Shown here in pieces: positions 42,631 through 57,950 of a stretch of 64,000 nt of DNA. Location: the NCBI GenBank assembly GCA_963942565.1, contig OZ012688.1, forward strand, positions 19,278,542-19,342,541. The letters run 5' to 3'. This DNA is from Maea johnstoni (taxonomy: Eukaryota; Annelida; Polychaeta; Spionida; Magelonidae). Each line of letters opens with the position of its first letter. Position 1 is the first letter of the stretch. Below the pieces are notes generated by a model that saw only the letters and a program-made list of their open reading frames with translations, made no database searches and was not told the origin of the DNA. The position numbers and the translations under genes were made by a program.

Positions 42631-43650
42631 ACAAGAGAGACGCCAGTGGCGTCAAAAGTTTGTCTTGTATTTTAATTTTTTTAATTGATTGCTTTCGTAA
42701 TTGTTAGTAGCTCTGTTGTTATGCTTTTGGTAATTGATTCGTGCTTTAATTTTCTGATTTTTAAACTTTTGCCCTTGGTAAATTTTTTTGCTTTTACTCA
42801 ATTTTTTGAGTTTGTGCAGCAATGATTGTTTCACCACCGATTGCATTTCTACGGTGTCAGAATTGAATGAAAATTTGGTCATGGTCAGAATAATATGTTT
42901 TTATTACCCCAGCCTTTTTTGTATTAGTAATGTTTGTGTAAATGTGATCAATTATTGTATTTTGTTTGGTTGTTGCTGTGTTAATCAATTGCTTTGTTTT
43001 TAGGTCATTACACAAGTTAGTTATTGTCTGGTGATTTTTGTTCAGTATGTTTATGTTAAAGTCTCCCATAATGATTTTTTTGTTGTTTGTGCGTGTGCCT
43101 TGAATCGATTTTAGGTCTGCCATAAACTGCGGAACTGACGATGTGGGATAGCGGTAAACACATGTTATGATAACTTTTCTTCTGTTATCGTAGGCAACTG
43201 TTGCTTCAAGTGTATTGGTGTTATAGTGTTGAACTGATTGTAACTCATCCTTTGAGAAAATTGATGTTCCATGACGTGTTTGACTGTTACCTTGAAGTGT
43301 GGGTGAATTGTGATATGCATGTGGGAATTTTTCTTTCAAGCATTTGAGGGCTGTGCTCGGTTGCAAGTGTGTCTCAGCAACACAGAGAACGTTGGAAGAT
43401 GCAACGTTCAAGTCCTGGGCCAAGTCTTTTGAGTGTTTGTGGATTGTCCTTACATTGTGAAATATGATAGTGGTTATGTTTTTGTCCACGGGCTTCAGGA
43501 GCACTTCTGGTAATATCAGGGGGTTTTTGCGAAGCATCATCTCTGAAAGTCACCCAAACTAGCGTTGTTCTGTTTCCCAGGTTCATAGTTCCTGCGCATC
43601 TCTGTATGGAAGCGGCAACCACTGCCACAACTCCCATGATCGTGTACATA
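42631..43650 (-). mobile_element. Helentron-like 3' fragment with endonuclease domain
   Basis: A - strand frame (43540-42857, 227 codons) encodes an apurinic-like endonuclease of the EEP fold: FHNVRTIHKHSKDL, VLCVAETHL, CVYRYP, KIIMGDFNINI, DHIYTN, SDHDQI, so the N, E, D-N and D-H active-site motifs are all present. It ends ~190 bp before a terminal nested hairpin (42631-42668). An endonuclease as the last domain close to a hairpin end fits Helentron/Helitron2 transposons, where it follows the helicase. No helicase or Rep part was found upstream and no reverse transcriptase downstream. A LINE endonuclease fragment is the alternative. Confidence 0.6.
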
Positions 43651-45982
<2,332 letters not shown>

Positions 45983-46397
45983 GAGCTGCACTCACGGAGG
46001 GAGATCAACTCATGAGCTCACCACCCGTTTGACTCGTGAGCTCACGGACGTTCTGATTTTCCAAAAAAATATTTATTTTCCAGCCCAGCTATTAAGAAAT
46101 AGATATTTATTGGCAGACATTTATTAACATTGCCATGTTTATTTAATTTCAAAACGTGCTGACGAGGTAAAAAGGTCAGTTTAACACTTAACACCGCTTG
46201 AATGTATACATTGGAGAATGTAATGAAGACATGACAGTGATAAGCAGTTATGTATGATGATAATGTGTGTTATGTCCCCTGTGTTACGTTTGTGTTCCCA
46301 ACATCGACAAGCTCACGATTTGAACATTTCAGCTCGAGCTCGGCGAGTTTGCTCCAGGGCTCGAGCCACTCGAGTTCGTGAGTGGTGAGTGCAGCTC
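45983..46397. mobile_element. TA-flanked element with GAGCTGCACTCAC ends
   Basis: Perfect terminal inverted repeats GAGCTGCACTCAC / GTGAGTGCAGCTC with TA at each side. The interior is rich in GAGCTC/CTCGAG/ACTCGAG words. 415 bp, non-coding. Related copies at 49062-49334 and 52032-53121. Confidence 0.9.
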
Positions 46398-46424
46398 TAC
46401 ATGATACATTTTAATTTTTTTGGT

Positions 46425-46800
46425 TGACCCTGAGATGAGTAGACCGGGATCGGGCACTGTCCATGCATCATCAAATGTCGCTGCCTCCCATCTCCTTGGC
46501 AACTATCTGACCTAGAAAGGATGCTGCATGCTAATTGCACAGATCAGATCACGTGACCAAGGCTACACCGCGTAACCCGAGGCGCACATATGAGTTATGG
46601 AATGATCGGGATCTCATCGATGCCTTCAATAAGGTGGTCATAATTTCTTGCCAGTGTGGCCACCCATTTTAGCCAAACTTGTCATCCCTTTAATCATATC
46701 AAGATAAACACCTTGACTAGAGATGGCCCTAGGTGCTAGCATGCTGTGCCTATGGCGTTGCGGTTCAAGGGGATGTATTTCTCTGGTTGACCTCAAACTA
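46425..46800. repeat. dispersed low-copy repeat (copy 1)
   Basis: Shares GGGCACTGTCCATGCATCA, CACCGCGTAACCCGAGGCGC and GGGGATGTATTTCTCTGGT with 55815-56095. Relative to that copy it carries ~137 extra bases at 46594-46731. Confidence 0.8.
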
Positions 46801-47724
46801 ATCTCTCACAATATTTGGAGTAAGTCACACTGGCAAAAAGGGACTGCCACAAGTCCCAATGCTTTTTGATTTCATTTTATGTTTGACTACTATATTCACA
46901 GTGATACTTCATTATTCAATCTAGATGTTATGAGAATACATTAAAATGTGTGGGTCCTTCCTTAATGCTTCCCCTTGGGTGCAACACAAATATGGATAAT
47001 AGTTTTGGTGTGATACTTCATTATTCAATCCAGATGTTATGAGTATACATTAAAATGTGTGGGGTATAAATATGGATAATAGTTTTGGTGCGTACATAAA
47101 AAAAATCAGCCATGCAATATTTTGAGGATATCACTTATTTTTCATGGACACACATCACTCGATACAAAGAATGTTCATACATCATTTAAATTACTTCATT
47201 GTACCTAATATAAACCAAACTAAGATGCTTAAAGCATAACTTCACTTAAACAAATATCAATTCATACAACTTACAAGGCTCAAAGTAGACTAGGGAATTC
47301 CATATGGTCCAATGTCCAAGAACTAATACACTGCAGTTCCAGCGCAGAACCCTTACAGAAAACGCCGTCTCTTTACCACCATCCTGACATGTTTCCACCA
47401 CCAAACCCGTGGCAGATATGGGATGACGTTTCAATTCACATGTCTTGACCACTGGTCACCGGTAGACCAGTGGCTGGCATGTGGTGGTGCATTGCCACTA
47501 CTCCACCACATTATTACCCACATTAACCACAACGTGTGGTTAAGAACCACTAGCATATCCAACCACAGGTATGGGTAAAGTAGGGGCATGTGCGTGGTAT
47601 TCAAAGGGTACACCGAGTTATGCTATTTTCCACATATAGATGGCAGCACTAGTTCATTTGTGACCAGGAGTGCTTTGGATTATGCCACTAGCCACATATA
47701 GATGGCTCCACCGGTTACAAATAT
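46801..47724. other. no gene seen
   Basis: Contains a ~95-bp local duplication (GTGATACTTCATTATTCAAT at ~46899 and ~47010). Otherwise nothing recognised. Confidence 0.5.
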
Positions 47725-49060
47725 GGACAGGGAGGGACGCCCCTATGGGTGAGCCAACTAGCAGGGAAGGATGTTCCTTTGGCAGATCCCTCTATCAGGG
47801 AGGGACGCCCCTATGGCTGAGCCCTCTAGCAAGGAGGGACGCCCCTATGGCTGATCCCTCTAGCAGGGAGGGATGCCCCTATGGATGATCCCTTTAGCAG
47901 GGAAGGACGCCCCTATGGCTGATCCCTCTAGCAGGGAGGGACGCCCCTATAGGTGAGCCCTCTAGCAGAGAGGGATGCCCCTATGGCTGATCCCTCTAGC
48001 AGGGAAGGACGCCCCTATGGGTGAGCCCTCTAGCAGAGAGGGATGCCCCTATGGCTGAGCCTTCTAGCAGAGAGGGATGCCCCTATAGGTGAGCCCTCTA
48101 GCAGAGAGGGATGCCCCTATGGCTGATCCCTCTAGCAGGGAGGGACGCCCCTATGGTTGAGCCCACTATCAGGGAAGGACGCCCCTATGGGTGAGCCCTC
48201 TAGCAGAGAGGGATGCCCCTATAGGTGAGCCCTCTAGCAGAGAGAGACGCCCCTATGGCTGATCCCTCTAGCAGGGAGGGATGCCCCTATGGTTGAGCCC
48301 TCTAGCAGGGAGGGATGCCCCTATGGCTGATCCCTCTAGCAGGGAGGGATGCCCCTATGGCTGATCCCTCTAGCAGGGAGGGATGCCCCTATGGTTGAGC
48401 CCTCTAGCAGGGAGGGATGCCCCTATGGCTGATCCCTCTAGCAGGGAGGGATGCCCCTATGGTTGAGCCCTCTAGCAGGGAAGGACGCCCCTATGGGTGA
48501 GCCATCTAGCAGAGAGGGATGCCCCTATAGGTGAGCCCTCTAACAGAGAGGGATGCCCCTATGGCTGATCCCTCTAGCAGGGAGGGACACCCCTATAGGT
48601 GAGCCCTCTAGCAGGGAGAAACGCCCCTATAGGTGAGCCCAATAACAGAGAGGGATGCCCCTATGGGTGAGCCAGCTAGCATGGAGGGACGTCCCTATGG
48701 TTGAGCCTTCTAGCAGAGAGGGATGCCCCTATGGCTGATCCCTCTAGTAGGGAGGGATGCCCCTTTGGTTGAGGCTTCTAGCAGGGAGGGACACCCATAT
48801 CGCTGATCCCTCTAGTAGAGTGGAATTCCCTTATGGGTGAGCCAACTAGCAGGGAGGGACACCCAAATCGCTGATCCCTCTAGCAGGGAGGGACGCCCCT
48901 ATGGTTGAGCCCTCTAGCATGGAGGGATGCCCTTATGGCTGATCCCTCTAGCAGGGAGGGATGCCCTTATGGCTGATCCCTCTAGCAGGGAGGGATGCCC
49001 CTATGGCTGATCCCTGTAGCAGGGAAGGACGCCTCTATGGGTGATGGAGGGATGCCCCTA
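47725..49060. repeat. 34-bp minisatellite, ~39 copies
   Basis: Unit GATCCCTCTAGCAGGGAGGG plus ATGCCCCTATGGCT. Variants GGCTGATC, GGGTGAGC and AGGTGAGC alternate in blocks, giving higher-order structure. Copies near the right end are more variable. Each unit contains the near-palindrome CCCTCTAGCAGGG. It abuts the TA element fragment at 49062. Confidence 0.97.
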
Positions 49061-49061
49061 T

Positions 49062-49334
49062 ACTAACAGTTGGGGATTTATTAACATTGACATGTTTATT
49101 TCATTTTAAAATATGTTGACGAGATACAAAGGTCAGTATAACACTCAACACTGCTTGTTTAGATTGCAAATTATAAACAAGACATGACAGCGATGAGGTG
49201 TGTTAATTAGGTGCTCTGAGTTACGTTAGTGTTCCCAGCACAGAAAAGCGCACGAGTTGACCACTTCAGTTCGAGCTTGGCGAGCCTGCCCCAGTGCTCA
49301 AGCCACTCAAGTTAATGAGTGGTGAGTGCAACTC
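49062..49334. mobile_element. right part of a GAGCTGCACTCAC element
   Basis: TTTATTAACATTGACATG, GTCAGTATAACACTCAACAC and GAGTGGTGAGTGCAACTC match the right two-thirds of 45983-46397; the left end is replaced by the 34-bp array. Confidence 0.85.
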
Positions 49335-50224
49335 TACCGTATATGCAACAAGTACATCTCGCTCAACATTCTCGGCACACCTCCTAGCCCACAACCACTT
49401 GAGAGGTGCAATCTGCGCATGTGCATGAGCAAGTTACTCTATAATGTAAACACAGATGAAGAAAAAAATAGATATTTAGCGAGAGACCAATTACTATATG
49501 TGCTATAGTGAAGGGCTGGACACAACAGGGGTCTCTGATCTGGCATTAGATTGAGGTCACAAGGGAACAAGGACCAATCAGGGCTCTCGTATCATTTACC
49601 TTACAGAGAACATGTGCGCCAGCATCAACTGAGCATGCGCAGAGCATGACTTCTGGCCTATTGGTTGAGGCTTGCCTTTTCATGTTGACTGGCTGGTTTC
49701 ATATCCATTTGTTTTTATTTATCTAAGATGTAAACAAATACGAGAGCTCTCATCGTCTCTAAATGACATCACAGAGAGACTAAATTTGGCGAGAGTGTCC
49801 AGGGTTGTATAATGGGTCGATCATTACAGGATGTGGCCACAGTGCCAGTCGTCCTGGACACTCCACTAGTGGAGTCTTAAGGACGATCGCACACTGGATA
49901 CAGCCGTGCTTCCTGTCATTCACACTCCCTAGAGAACGCTACCCACCTGGCCGGCACTGGCGTGCAGGTCCTTATCTATATGCGTCAAATGCAGCCAGCT
50001 AGTAGCAGTGTAGGATGGAGTGTTGACGCTAGATGTGACAGCCATACAGATTTCCACTTGCAGCAGAAAATTGAGTATAAAAGCGGTTTTAATAGAAATG
50101 ACTACAAGAAAGTGGTATATTTAGTTTAGGAAGTATACGATACTCTGGCGTGTAGCTTAATATAGGAGTTTTAGCATGCTCTTGAGGGTTGTAAGTTGTA
50201 ACTAGTGACTTTAAAAATTCTGTG
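49335..50224. other. no gene; dispersed repeat pieces
   Basis: Contains CCAATCAGGGCTCTCGTATC and its inverted counterpart AATACGAGAGCTCTCATCG ~170 bp apart, suggesting an inverted-repeat remnant (49570-49770). Confidence 0.4.
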
Positions 50225-50640
50225 TGACCATATCCTGTCATGATGGTAAGTGGTCTGCGGCGATCAATCCATGTTGTATTCATCTAAGATAAAAAATACC
50301 TTGAAATCAGGCACTGTTGCTACATTTCATAATGTTTACTTATAGCAGTTTCAGCCAATACCCCTGAAAGAATATGTGTGGGACGTTTGCAGTTTCTGCT
50401 CATTTTTTTAGAGTCAGATTAAAAAATATCCCTATCTGAAAATGATGCACAGCCTGATGTCCACCTTCAGTCATTGGTATCCCCTAAAGTCAGACACCAC
50501 AGCCACTGCCTGACCTGTCAGTTGCACCCTGCTGGGAGGAAGCAGGAAATTGGATTACTTACCTGATAAGCACAAGACAGGGTTGGTGCCAGGTGCCTGA
50601 CCTAGATTCTAGGCTGACCAGAGTAGACAATTCAAACCTC
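50225..50640. repeat. dispersed low-copy repeat (copy 2)
   Basis: TTCATCTAAGATAAAAAATA, ATCAGGCACTGTTGCTACAT, GCACAGCCTGATGTCC and ACCCTGCTGGGAGGAAGCAG also occur in 56150-56290 and 56450-56760. Confidence 0.85.
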
Positions 50641-51465
50641 ACACAAACATAGTTTGAAGGTTATACAGATATATAACTGCTTTAAGTAAAGGTTATGAAA
50701 TATACCAATGAAGTGCCTGATTTTAGAGAAATCTTATTGAAATATGACGGAAATGGGATATTTTCAGGATCTGACTCTAAAAATCTATACCATAGATAAG
50801 AAACTGCACACCACCAGGGAGTGTAGATTTCATGCCTCTAAAACCACACACACACATTCCTTGAGGGTTATTGATTGAGACTGCTATTGTTAGATACTTG
50901 AAATGTAACCGGTGACTGATGTTAGGGCAATTTTATCAAAAACGACTGAAAGGTGAGATTTTTGGGAAATGTCTCCAAACAATCTTTCATGGGAGATACA
51001 TCACTCTCTCTCATTCATTCATTCTGTCTGTCTCTGTCTATAGGTCTCTCTATCTCTTTCTGTCTCTTACTCATTCTGTCTGTCTGTCTCTCTCTCCCTG
51101 CCTCTTTTTTCTCTCTGACTCTTAGTCTCTCTTAATCTTCCTAAATTAGGAAGGATGAATTTTATTTGTAATTAAGGTATATCAGTCTAATATTAAAGTT
51201 TTCAGATACACTGAACATAACCATGATATCAGGGGTGTCCAACTTTCATTATTTACTTAGTTATTGGTATATCAATTGGAAATTTGGGAGAGGGAAAAGC
51301 AATTCCTTATTTTCCAGTTGCACCTTGTTTATTATCATTGAGCATGTTTTCTCTTCAGCGATGTATTTTTGGAAAATCTATATCATAATGCCATGATGAT
51401 GATGATGACAATGATAAAATTGACTTTTACCCCTTAGCTATATTCATGATGATGATGATAATACT
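50641..51465. other. no gene; TCTC-rich tract
   Basis: A TCTCTGTCTG-type pyrimidine microsatellite spans about 51005-51130; a short GAT run is near 51390. No gene. Confidence 0.6.
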
Positions 51466-51936
51466 TAGTGAGAGCTATCCAATGATTACCAACATGACAG
51501 GGTTTAAATGGTTTCAGGGTTCAAAATAAGTACTTGCCCTGGCAAGTGAATTTAAAAAAAAAAGGGCTTTCGGGCAAGTATATTTTACTTTGCAGTAGCC
51601 CAAATGGGCTAGCTGGTTATCTGAGCATTACACATTTTTTTATATAGAAAAGTGGCACAAATTCCCAGAAATAAGCTATAAATGCAACAAAATTTAAAAG
51701 AAAATGGTTTCAAAATCATTAAATCCATGAGAAATAATACATGACACTCTAGCATATATTATAACTTATTTCGGGCAAGCCAAGTAAATTGTCTGGCAAG
51801 TAAATATCTTTACCTACTTGCCTGGCATGATAAGTTAAGTTCTGAAACATAACATATATGTTGGTGTTTGGGTTTTCAAAAATCTTTGCATTCGGTGTGC
51901 TTTGAACGAAAGTAGCCCCAGCAATGGAAGGGTAAA
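51466..51936 (-). mobile_element. TTAA-MITE family 1 split by an insertion
   Basis: The left part (AGTGAGAGCTATCCAATGAT, AACATGACAGGGTTTAAATG) and right part (GGTTTTCAAAAATCTTTGCA, GCAATGGAAGGG) of one copy are separated by ~340 bp of foreign DNA at 51514-51855. Confidence 0.8.
51514..51855. mobile_element. inverted-repeat insert inside the MITE
   Basis: The left side holds AAGTACTTGCCCTGGCAAGT and TTTCGGGCAAGTA. The right side holds, inverted, TTTCGGGCAAGCCAAGTAAA and ACTTGCCTGGCATG. It is an AT-rich element built from repeated ACTTGCC words in opposite orientations. Family unknown. Confidence 0.6.
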
Positions 51937-52031
51937 TCCATTTAGGCCAGTACCATAACAGAAACGACTGACTTCTGACTGACGACTGATATCTTGTTGA
52001 ATAAAGTATATTTTGAATGATATTTGAAGTA

Positions 52032-53121
52032 GAGCTGCACTCACCACTCACAAACTCGAGTGGCTTGATTACCGTATTACCCCGCATACAACACGCACTT
52101 TTATACACCACAACACCTATGTCAAGGAGGGGATGCGTGTTATCAACGGGTACATAAACAGAACTTTTTTTACATCGATGCTATGGGTGCGGGGCGTGCA
52201 TGGTAGCGAATATATATCTTTAGTGGGTTCCTATTGTCTATTGTCCGGTCACCATGATGATGTTATGACGATTGCTATTCTGATACCCTATATGTACCAG
52301 CTCAGGTTTGAAAATAGACTACCCGTACTGGTAATTGGTATCACCTGTACAGTGACTCTGAGCACTATAAACACTGTAAGCCTCTAATTTAAGAGGCAAC
52401 GCAGGTTACGGTACAAGGGTCAAGTACTTGACCGGACACTCCACACTCCCCAATCTCCGCCTGCGTTTTATTAACAGGGAATTGTATTTTACATATGGGA
52501 AAGGGACTTGGGGAGGGGGTGCGTATTATCTATGGGGTGCCTCTGAGCACTATAAACACTGTAAGCCTCTAATTTAAGAGGCAACGCAGGTTACGGTACA
52601 AGGGTCAAGTACTTGACCGGACACTCCACACTCCCCAATCTCCGCCTGCGTTTTATTAACAGGGAATTGTATTTTACATATGGGAAAGGGACTTGGGGAG
52701 GGGGTGCGTATTATCTATGGGGTGCGTGTTGTATGCGGGGTAATACGGTAATTAAGTCAGACGAGCCGAGCTCTAGCTCAGGAGAGGTCAACTCGTGTAT
52801 GTTCACAGGGCTAACTGAGAACAACAAGCACACACCTTATCATTACTTATCTGCTGTCATGTCTTGTTTACGATCCCCAATGTATACAAGCAGTGTTGAG
52901 TTTTATACTGACCATCGTACACCTTTATCAACCAGTGATTGTTATGAAACATTTGCTAGCCAATTTTAAAAGAAACATGTTCATGCTAACCAATCTCCAT
53001 CAGTAAGTACATATTTCTTAATTGCTGGGCAGAATGCAAAATATTCATTTAAAGATGTTTGTCCGTTAGCTTATGATCTCACGAGTCAAAATGGTAGTGA
53101 GCTCAAGAGTGAGTGCAGCTC
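52032..53121. mobile_element. GAGCTGCACTCAC element carrying a nested element
   Basis: Same TA-flanked ends as 45983-46397. It is 1090 bp long because a 677-bp element (52072-52748) sits 40 bp from its left end. Removing that leaves ~411 bp, the size of the intact copy. Confidence 0.9.
52072..52748. mobile_element. TA-flanked element with perfect 26-bp ends
   Basis: The left end CCGTATTACCCCGCATACAA continues to ACGCA and is an exact inverted copy of the right end, with TA on both sides. Perfect ends and a clean nest imply recent mobility. Inside is a 185-bp direct duplication (units at 52360 and 52545, starting GAGCACTATAAACACTG) and repeated GGGTGCGTATTATC words. No transposase frame. Confidence 0.92.
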
Positions 53122-53204
53122 TAATTTGAAGGATAATGTTAATTAGATCCCAATTTACCTCATTTGAAATATTTCTAATAAATCTGTCTATAATCAGATA
53201 TTAT
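53122..53204. other. short unique spacer
   Basis: AT-rich, nothing recognised. Confidence 0.5.
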
Positions 53205-53400
53205 TGGGAGTAGTGGGAGAGACTAAGCTTTAACCACTGCCTGGGTTCGAATCCCGGCCTGGGCATGTGAGAAAGTTGCCAGTGACTTGGAGATAGGCGG
53301 TGGTTTTCGCTGGGTACTTCGGTTTCCTCCAGTACTTACAACTGGCTAGTCACGAATTAGCCACAATTGGCATAAATGTGACGAAAAACGAAATTCAAAT
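53205..53400 (+). mobile_element. tRNA-derived SINE
   Basis: The head has a good pol III B box (GGTTCGAATCC, ~53242-53252) in a tRNA-like arm context (CCTGGGTTCGAATCCCGG). It is followed by a body (GTGAGAAAGTTGCCAGTGAC, GGTACTTCGGTTTCCTCC, ACAACTGGCTAGTCACGA) shared with 16617-16775. The GTTTCCTCC core recalls conserved SINE central domains of marine animals. Not a functional tRNA. Confidence 0.75.
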
Positions 53401-53412
53401 GAGTAAGCTTCA

Positions 53413-53630
53413 TTAACTCTTCCAATTCTGAGGCTATTTTCATCCACAGAAAAAGGACGCAAAGATTTTTAAAAACAAGCTTAACCTTGTCATGTTGGTA
53501 TTCATTGGATAGCTCTCACTGAGTACTCTCAGGTGAGTACGCATGTGACAGGGTTTTAGTTATTTATAAAGTTTTTTTGCATCATTTTAATAGTATTGGC
53601 CAAATTAGCTACCATAAGCATAAGGGTTAA
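53413..53630 (+). mobile_element. TTAA-MITE family 1
   Basis: TTAA at both sides; left CTCTTCCAATTCTGAGGCTA, right TTAGCTACCATAAGCATAAG, GG, TTAA. It follows the SINE closely. Confidence 0.85.
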
Positions 53631-54430
53631 CTGTTATTCTTGCCTGTACCAAACAAAAAGGCCTGACTTTGTTGTTAGACCACTCTTATTGAGGCTGATA
53701 TGGAATAGACCAATAACGATGGTTTAACCAGATATCACAGAGGGTCACTAAATAATACTAGGGTTACTAGGTATTTGCTGTGGTACAGTAGATTATCCCA
53801 ATGGACACTACATGTTATTGTGGGACATTATTTATAACTATGGGACACTACATATTAATCTAGAAACAAAACGTTCCTAGCAAGTGTGAAATATATTTCT
53901 ATTAAGAATCACCATTAAACACAAACAGCCCTGAATGTGGGCTACAAACTTATGATCATTTGAAAAGATATAATCTCAGGCAAGTCCAGTTCCTTCCATA
54001 ACTTATTTTCTTTAAACTCAACAGTATATATTGTGACTATTTGACAATAATCATGAAATGAAAATATGCACAAATCTTTTTTAGACAAAATAGCACTCTT
54101 TTTGACATTGTATACAATATCATCAAATAATTTTCATTAAGATATTTCACATATTAAAAAATACCAATTTTGATCAAGATTGTATAATTTAACATGACTT
54201 ATGGCTACACAATAAAACAATCTTATTTCACAAAAACAATATTATGTCATGTATATATGATGCACCTAAATTACAAAACGACCTATGGACCTCACAAGAA
54301 GCGTGACAGCGATTTAAATTACACATCTTGATCCTATCAATTCAGAAAGCCTTCTCATGATTCTATAGCAGAAGCTGGTAGGGATAAGGTGAACAGCTTT
54401 ATGAAAAAGCAGTACTTGGATAAGTATATG
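53631..54430. other. no gene seen
   Basis: AT-rich; nothing recognised. Confidence 0.5.
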
Positions 54431-55794
<1,364 letters not shown>

Positions 55795-56960
55795 CACACT
55801 GAGGCGCGATAATTGTGCCCTGAGAGTAGTAGACAGGGAGTGGGCACTGTGCATACGTCATCAAATCTCGCTGCCTCACACCACTATGAGTCATAGATAA
55901 CCTGTGTACCCCAGGATTGGCTGCCTGCTGGTTTCACAGGCCCTGGGTCAGACTGAAATTGCCGCGAAACCAATCACGTGACCAATACTTCCCCAGACTT
56001 CACCGCGTAACCCGAGGCGCACATACCCTAGGCACTAGCATGCTGTGCCTATGGGGTTGTGGATCAAGGGGATGTATTTCTCTGGTGTGCCCAAGGCTTT
56101 ACAATGAGCAGTATGATAATTGGTCTGTGGTGGCCAATCCATTTTTTATTCATCTAAGATAAAAATACCCTAAAATCAGGCACTATTGGTACATTTCATA
56201 AACTTTACTTAAAGCAGTTTCAGCCAAAACCTGTCAGTGAATACTTCTGTGAGGTTAGCAGTTTCTACTCTTAAGTTTAGTATGTTTTAGAGTGACTGAG
56301 TCATATCCCTTCCTCAATAATGTAAAAAAAATACAAGCGCCCTAATTCTTTTGTCTCCTATTGATGTCACACTGAGGCGAGATTAGGTGTGTCCAGGGCT
56401 TTAAAATGGGCTATATGGTAATTGGTCTGTGGCAACCAATCCATTTTTTATTCATCTAAGATAAAAAAAATACCCTAAATTCAGGCACTATTGGTACATT
56501 TCATAACATTTCCTTATAGCAGTTCTAACCAATATCCGTCAATGAATACTTCTGTGAGGTTTGCAGTTTCTACTCTTAAGTTAAGTATCTTTTAGAGTTA
56601 GATCCTGTGAGTGGTGTACAGCCTGATGTGCCCCCCTCAACCATTGGTATAGTCCCACAAGGAGAAGCTAGATACCACAGCCACAGACTGACCAGTCTGT
56701 GTACACCCTGCTGGGATGAAGCAGGATATCAGATTTCTGATAAGCACTAGAGAGGAAAGTGCTTAGCTTCCTCAGTGCCAGCTGGTGCCGGTGCCGTCTA
56801 GGCTGAGCCTGCTGGGGTTAAGCAGGAAATCAAACTGCTGATAAGCACAAGGCAGGGTCTTGTGCCTTCAGTGCCTGCTGGTCCAGGTGCCTGACCTAGA
56901 TTCTGCTATCTAGGGTTAAGCAGGAAATCAGTTTACTTTTGAAATATCTACACAGCCCTA
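55795..56960. repeat. dispersed low-copy repeat, two tandem copies
   Basis: GATGTCACACTGAGGCG, ATTGGTCTGTGG, ATTCATCTAAGATAAAAA, CAGGCACTATTGGTACATTT and TTTGCAGTTTCTACTCTTAAG appear at 55790-56290 and again at 56360-56590; the first includes the CGTAACCCGAGGCGC segment. Related to 46425-46800 and 50225-50640. No coding. Confidence 0.85.
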
Positions 56961-57950
56961 CAGACCAATCACAGTAGGTCCTGCCTATCATGTGACCAAA
57001 CGATGGGGAACTATTGACACATACCTGCATCATTGCTGAAGCAGCATCTCCAGGCTGACCTCCACCATTTTGACCTGCCCTAAGCAGCTGGCCCTATGGA
57101 TGTTCTAGGACGGATTGATAACTACTCAGATGCAGGTATGTACTTACCATTATTTTAGGATTTAGTTTTAAAAAATCTTAAAGATGACAAAAGCCTGACT
57201 TACATGGTGACCTATTTCTTACCTTTTCGTCTACATTTACAAGTTCAAACATAAAAAATGTTACCTAATTGGGTTCAGGTACTTCAATACAGGTACTTTA
57301 GATAAAACACTCCAATACTTATCATATCATTACATAACTTACCATGTTACTTATTCTGTATTAAACTGAGGCATTAGGTGGTCAATACTATCAGCTTTTG
57401 CATTTTAAAGATACCCACGATAATGCAAATACCCATATTTAAGTATGAAATGATAGGGTGTCCTAAGATTTTTTACAACCTTTGTTGCAGAATTTGCATT
57501 TCATCACTGGTGGGGGCATTTAGATGATGGGTGAATGAGAATAACTAGAGTGACTACCAACAACAGGGAAAACAATTGCTCAGGTGAGTGTTTTATATGC
57601 ATTGTCTTTGTTTAATAAATTAGCCTTAACAAAAAATGACCATAATTCCTAAGTATATGTTAATTCAGAAATATACAGATTTCCTTAGATATTCCAGGAA
57701 TAGCATTTAAGGTATTATATATAACTTGAAATGTTAATGCTCTCTAAATCATCATTTGGGTATCATTTCCACAGTCACACTGGATGCGTGACCTAGATAA
57801 GGGTCAGCCACACGACCAAGATTAGTGCTGGCCAACAGGATGCTTGACCCAGATAGTGGGCTAGCACAAGACAAAGGATGCTTAGGAAGATCAGGGGTTA
57901 ACTTAAACCTGGAGAAGTGACCATTACAAACAGAGGGCACTTTCTCCTTT
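56961..57950. other. no gene seen
   Basis: Unique-looking DNA between dispersed repeats and the satellite; nothing supported. Confidence 0.5.

Noticed and set aside
42857-43540. Host nuclease gene of the EEP family
   Set aside because: No host-like exon structure; the domain lies beside a repeat-associated terminal hairpin and inside transposon debris.
53205-53280. tRNA gene
   Set aside because: There is a good B box, but the acceptor stem does not close and the body continues as a SINE with another copy at 16617.
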